Source: Flavobacterium phragmitis (GTDB taxonomy: Bacteria > Bacteroidota > Bacteroidia > Flavobacteriales > Flavobacteriaceae). Taken from it: a stretch of 64,000 nt of DNA. Each line of letters starts with the position of its first letter. The stretch's first letter is position 1. Below are positions 62,809 through 64,000 of the stretch, in pieces. The stretch is from contig NZ_FOMH01000003.1 of the NCBI RefSeq assembly GCF_900112575.1, positions 62,001 through 126,000 of the forward strand. Direction: 5' to 3'. The notes beneath the pieces were generated by a model. That model was not told where the DNA came from. It saw nothing but the letters and a program-made list of their open reading frames with translations, and searched no databases. A program made the position numbers and the translations under genes.

Positions 62809-62856
62809 ATCCGTATAATCCGTGTTTTCGCGATAGCGAATCCGTATAATCCGCGT
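62809..62856. repeat. Direct repeat with central hairpin
   Basis: Two copies of a 17-base unit starting atccgtataatcc (62809 and 62840) flank the hairpin TTCGC-gata-GCGAA. It fills part of the 199-bp FKBP-hypD gap and resembles text at 5039-5125. Confidence 0.75.
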
Positions 62857-62934
62857 CTAAAATTATGAGGTTGATTATAATGAAAGGTTAAGTGAATTAG
62901 TAACAAGTAAGTATAACTCGAAAAGTAATTTAAA

Positions 62935-64000
62935 ATGAAATACCTGTCTGAATATCGAAATCCCGAGCTGGTCAAACATTATATAAATGAGATCCATAAA
63001 ATAACGACAAAACCATGGAATATCATGGAAATTTGCGGTGGTCAGACACATTCATTGGTCAAAAACGGCCTTCTTGACTTATTACCAAAAAATATCCGAA
63101 TGATACACGGGCCAGGCTGTCCGGTTTGTGTTACGCCTATTTCGTTAATCGATAAAGCTATCGAGTTAATGAAGCAAGAAGTAATTCTTTGTTCATTTGG
63201 CGATATGATTCGGGTTCCCGGTTCCTCAAAGAGTTTACTGCAAGCCAAAGCCGAAGGAGGCGATTTGCGTATTTTATATTCGCCTTTGGAAGCTGTAAAT
63301 ATTGCATCAAAAAATCCGGATAAAGAAATTGTATTTTTTGCCGTTGGTTTTGAAACTACAGCGCCCAGCAATGCACTGGCAGTACTTCATGCAGAAAAAC
63401 TGGGTTTGACTAATTTTAGTTTATTGGTTTCACATGTATTAGTTCCGCCGGCAATGGAAGCCATTTTATCAGATGAGTTTTGTACCATAAATGCTTTTTT
63501 AGGCGCCGGACATGTGTGTACAATTGTTGGTCTGGAAGAATATTACCCAATTGCCGAAAAATATAAAATTCCGATTGTAGTTTCAGGATTTGAACCTGCC
63601 GATATGGTTCAGGCTATTTATCATGCTGTTTTGCAATTAGAACAAGGAAAATATGAGGTTGAAAACCAATATACCAGGTTGGTAAAAGAAGAAGGAAATG
63701 TTAGAGCAAAAGAGGTTGTAAATAGCGTTTTTACAATAGGAACTCAGGAATGGCGAGGCATTGGAGCAATTGAAAACAGCGGACTTGTATTGAGAGAAAA
63801 CTACAAAATGTATGATGCCAATACTAAATTTTCAATAAAAACAACGAATAACAAAACCTACAATTTGTGTATTGCTGGTCAGATTTTAACCGGAAACAAA
63901 AAACCGAATGAATGTCCTGAATTCGGAAAAAAATGCAAACCTTCAAATCCCCTTGGAGCACCTATGGTTTCGTCTGAAGGAGCTTGTGCTGCTTATTATA
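62935..64000 (+). CDS. hypD: Hydrogenase maturation protein HypD (3' end outside window)
   Basis: Iron-sulfur scaffold that with HypC assembles the Fe(CN)2CO unit. About 355 residues are present; the reading frame is open to the right edge, and full-length HypD is about 370-380 residues, so only a short tail is missing. It has the family motifs C34-GGQTH, HGPG-C62-PV-C65, SFGDMIRVPGS, FAVGFETTAP, SGFEPADM and the cluster region with cysteines in NECPEFGKKCKP. It starts at ATG 62935 after a 199-bp gap that contains repeats. Confidence 0.97.
   Translation, partial: MKYLSEYRNPELVKHYINEIHKITTKPWNIMEICGGQTHSLVKNGLLDLLPKNIRMIHGPGCPVCVTPISLIDKAIELMKQEVILCSFGDMIRVPGSSKSLLQAKAEGGDLRILYSPLEAVNIASKNPDKEIVFFAVGFETTAPSNALAVLHAEKLGLTNFSLLVSHVLVPPAMEAILSDEFCTINAFLGAGHVCTIVGLEEYYPIAEKYKIPIVVSGFEPADMVQAIYHAVLQLEQGKYEVENQYTRLVKEEGNVRAKEVVNSVFTIGTQEWRGIGAIENSGLVLRENYKMYDANTKFSIKTTNNKTYNLCIAGQILTGNKKPNECPEFGKKCKPSNPLGAPMVSSEGACAAYY

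Overview
The window is AT-rich chromosomal DNA of a Bacteroidota, almost certainly a Flavobacterium or close relative (Flavobacteriaceae). The evidence is a SusC/SusD pair, TAnnTTTG-type -7 promoter elements in front of several genes, a bacillithiol gene (bshB1), a YdiI-like MenI next to an isochorismate synthase, A-rich leaders without strong Shine-Dalgarno sites, and many palindromic intergenic repeats of a kind I associate with Flavobacterium genomes. I see no rRNA, CRISPR array, prophage, insertion sequence or integrase. The only RNA gene found is tRNA-His.

Layout. 0.1-6 kb: dihydrolipoyl dehydrogenase, then a compact operon of an SPFH/SHOCT protein, two zinc-ribbon proteins and a conserved hypothetical, followed by a DUF2314-ankyrin protein. 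6-24 kb: a long run of small, mostly monocistronic genes, many poorly characterised: lipoprotein, TPM domain, SUFU domain, three DUF1801 proteins, DUF2625, DUF4919, a DUF2975/XRE pair, two SRPBCC proteins, a beta-lactamase-like protein with an altered SxxK motif, an MBL hydrolase, a lactonase, a GNAT, a LOG protein, an outer-membrane barrel and a 2H phosphoesterase. 23.7-26.7 kb (minus strand): antiporter, SUKH and VOC genes. 27-39 kb: L-serine dehydratase, an SH3 protein, panB, an RluA-type pseudouridine synthase, an aldehyde dehydrogenase, a six-TM protein, a 1350-residue hybrid histidine kinase and a zinc metallopeptidase. 39-44 kb: a SusD/SusC pair whose susC start is frameshifted exactly inside a perfect palindrome. 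44-49 kb: tRNA-His, bshB1, menF, menI and a beta-helix lipoprotein. 49-53 kb: purL.

53-64 kb is the main functional island: a complete uptake [NiFe] hydrogenase locus. hypA-hypB-hypC-hypE run leftward and hyaA-hyaB-hyaC-hyaD-hypF-FKBP-hypD run rightward from one 189-bp intergenic region. The small subunit has a twin-arginine signal and the six-cysteine proximal-cluster signature of O2-tolerant membrane-bound enzymes. HyaC passes electrons to the quinone pool (menaquinone, fitting the menF/menI genes nearby). HyaD trims the large-subunit C-terminus, HypC-F build the Fe(CN)2CO centre and HypA/B insert nickel. A TGAT-N4-ATCA palindrome in the divergent promoter, about 41 bp upstream of the predicted start, suggests Crp/Fnr-type control by oxygen or redox state. 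hypD runs off the right edge.

The most interesting points are the palindrome-located frameshift in susC, the hydrogenase promoter architecture, an FKBP isomerase inside the maturation operon, the SPFH/zinc-ribbon operon, and layered intergenic palindromes, one of which contains two interlocking perfect inverted repeats with pseudoknot topology.
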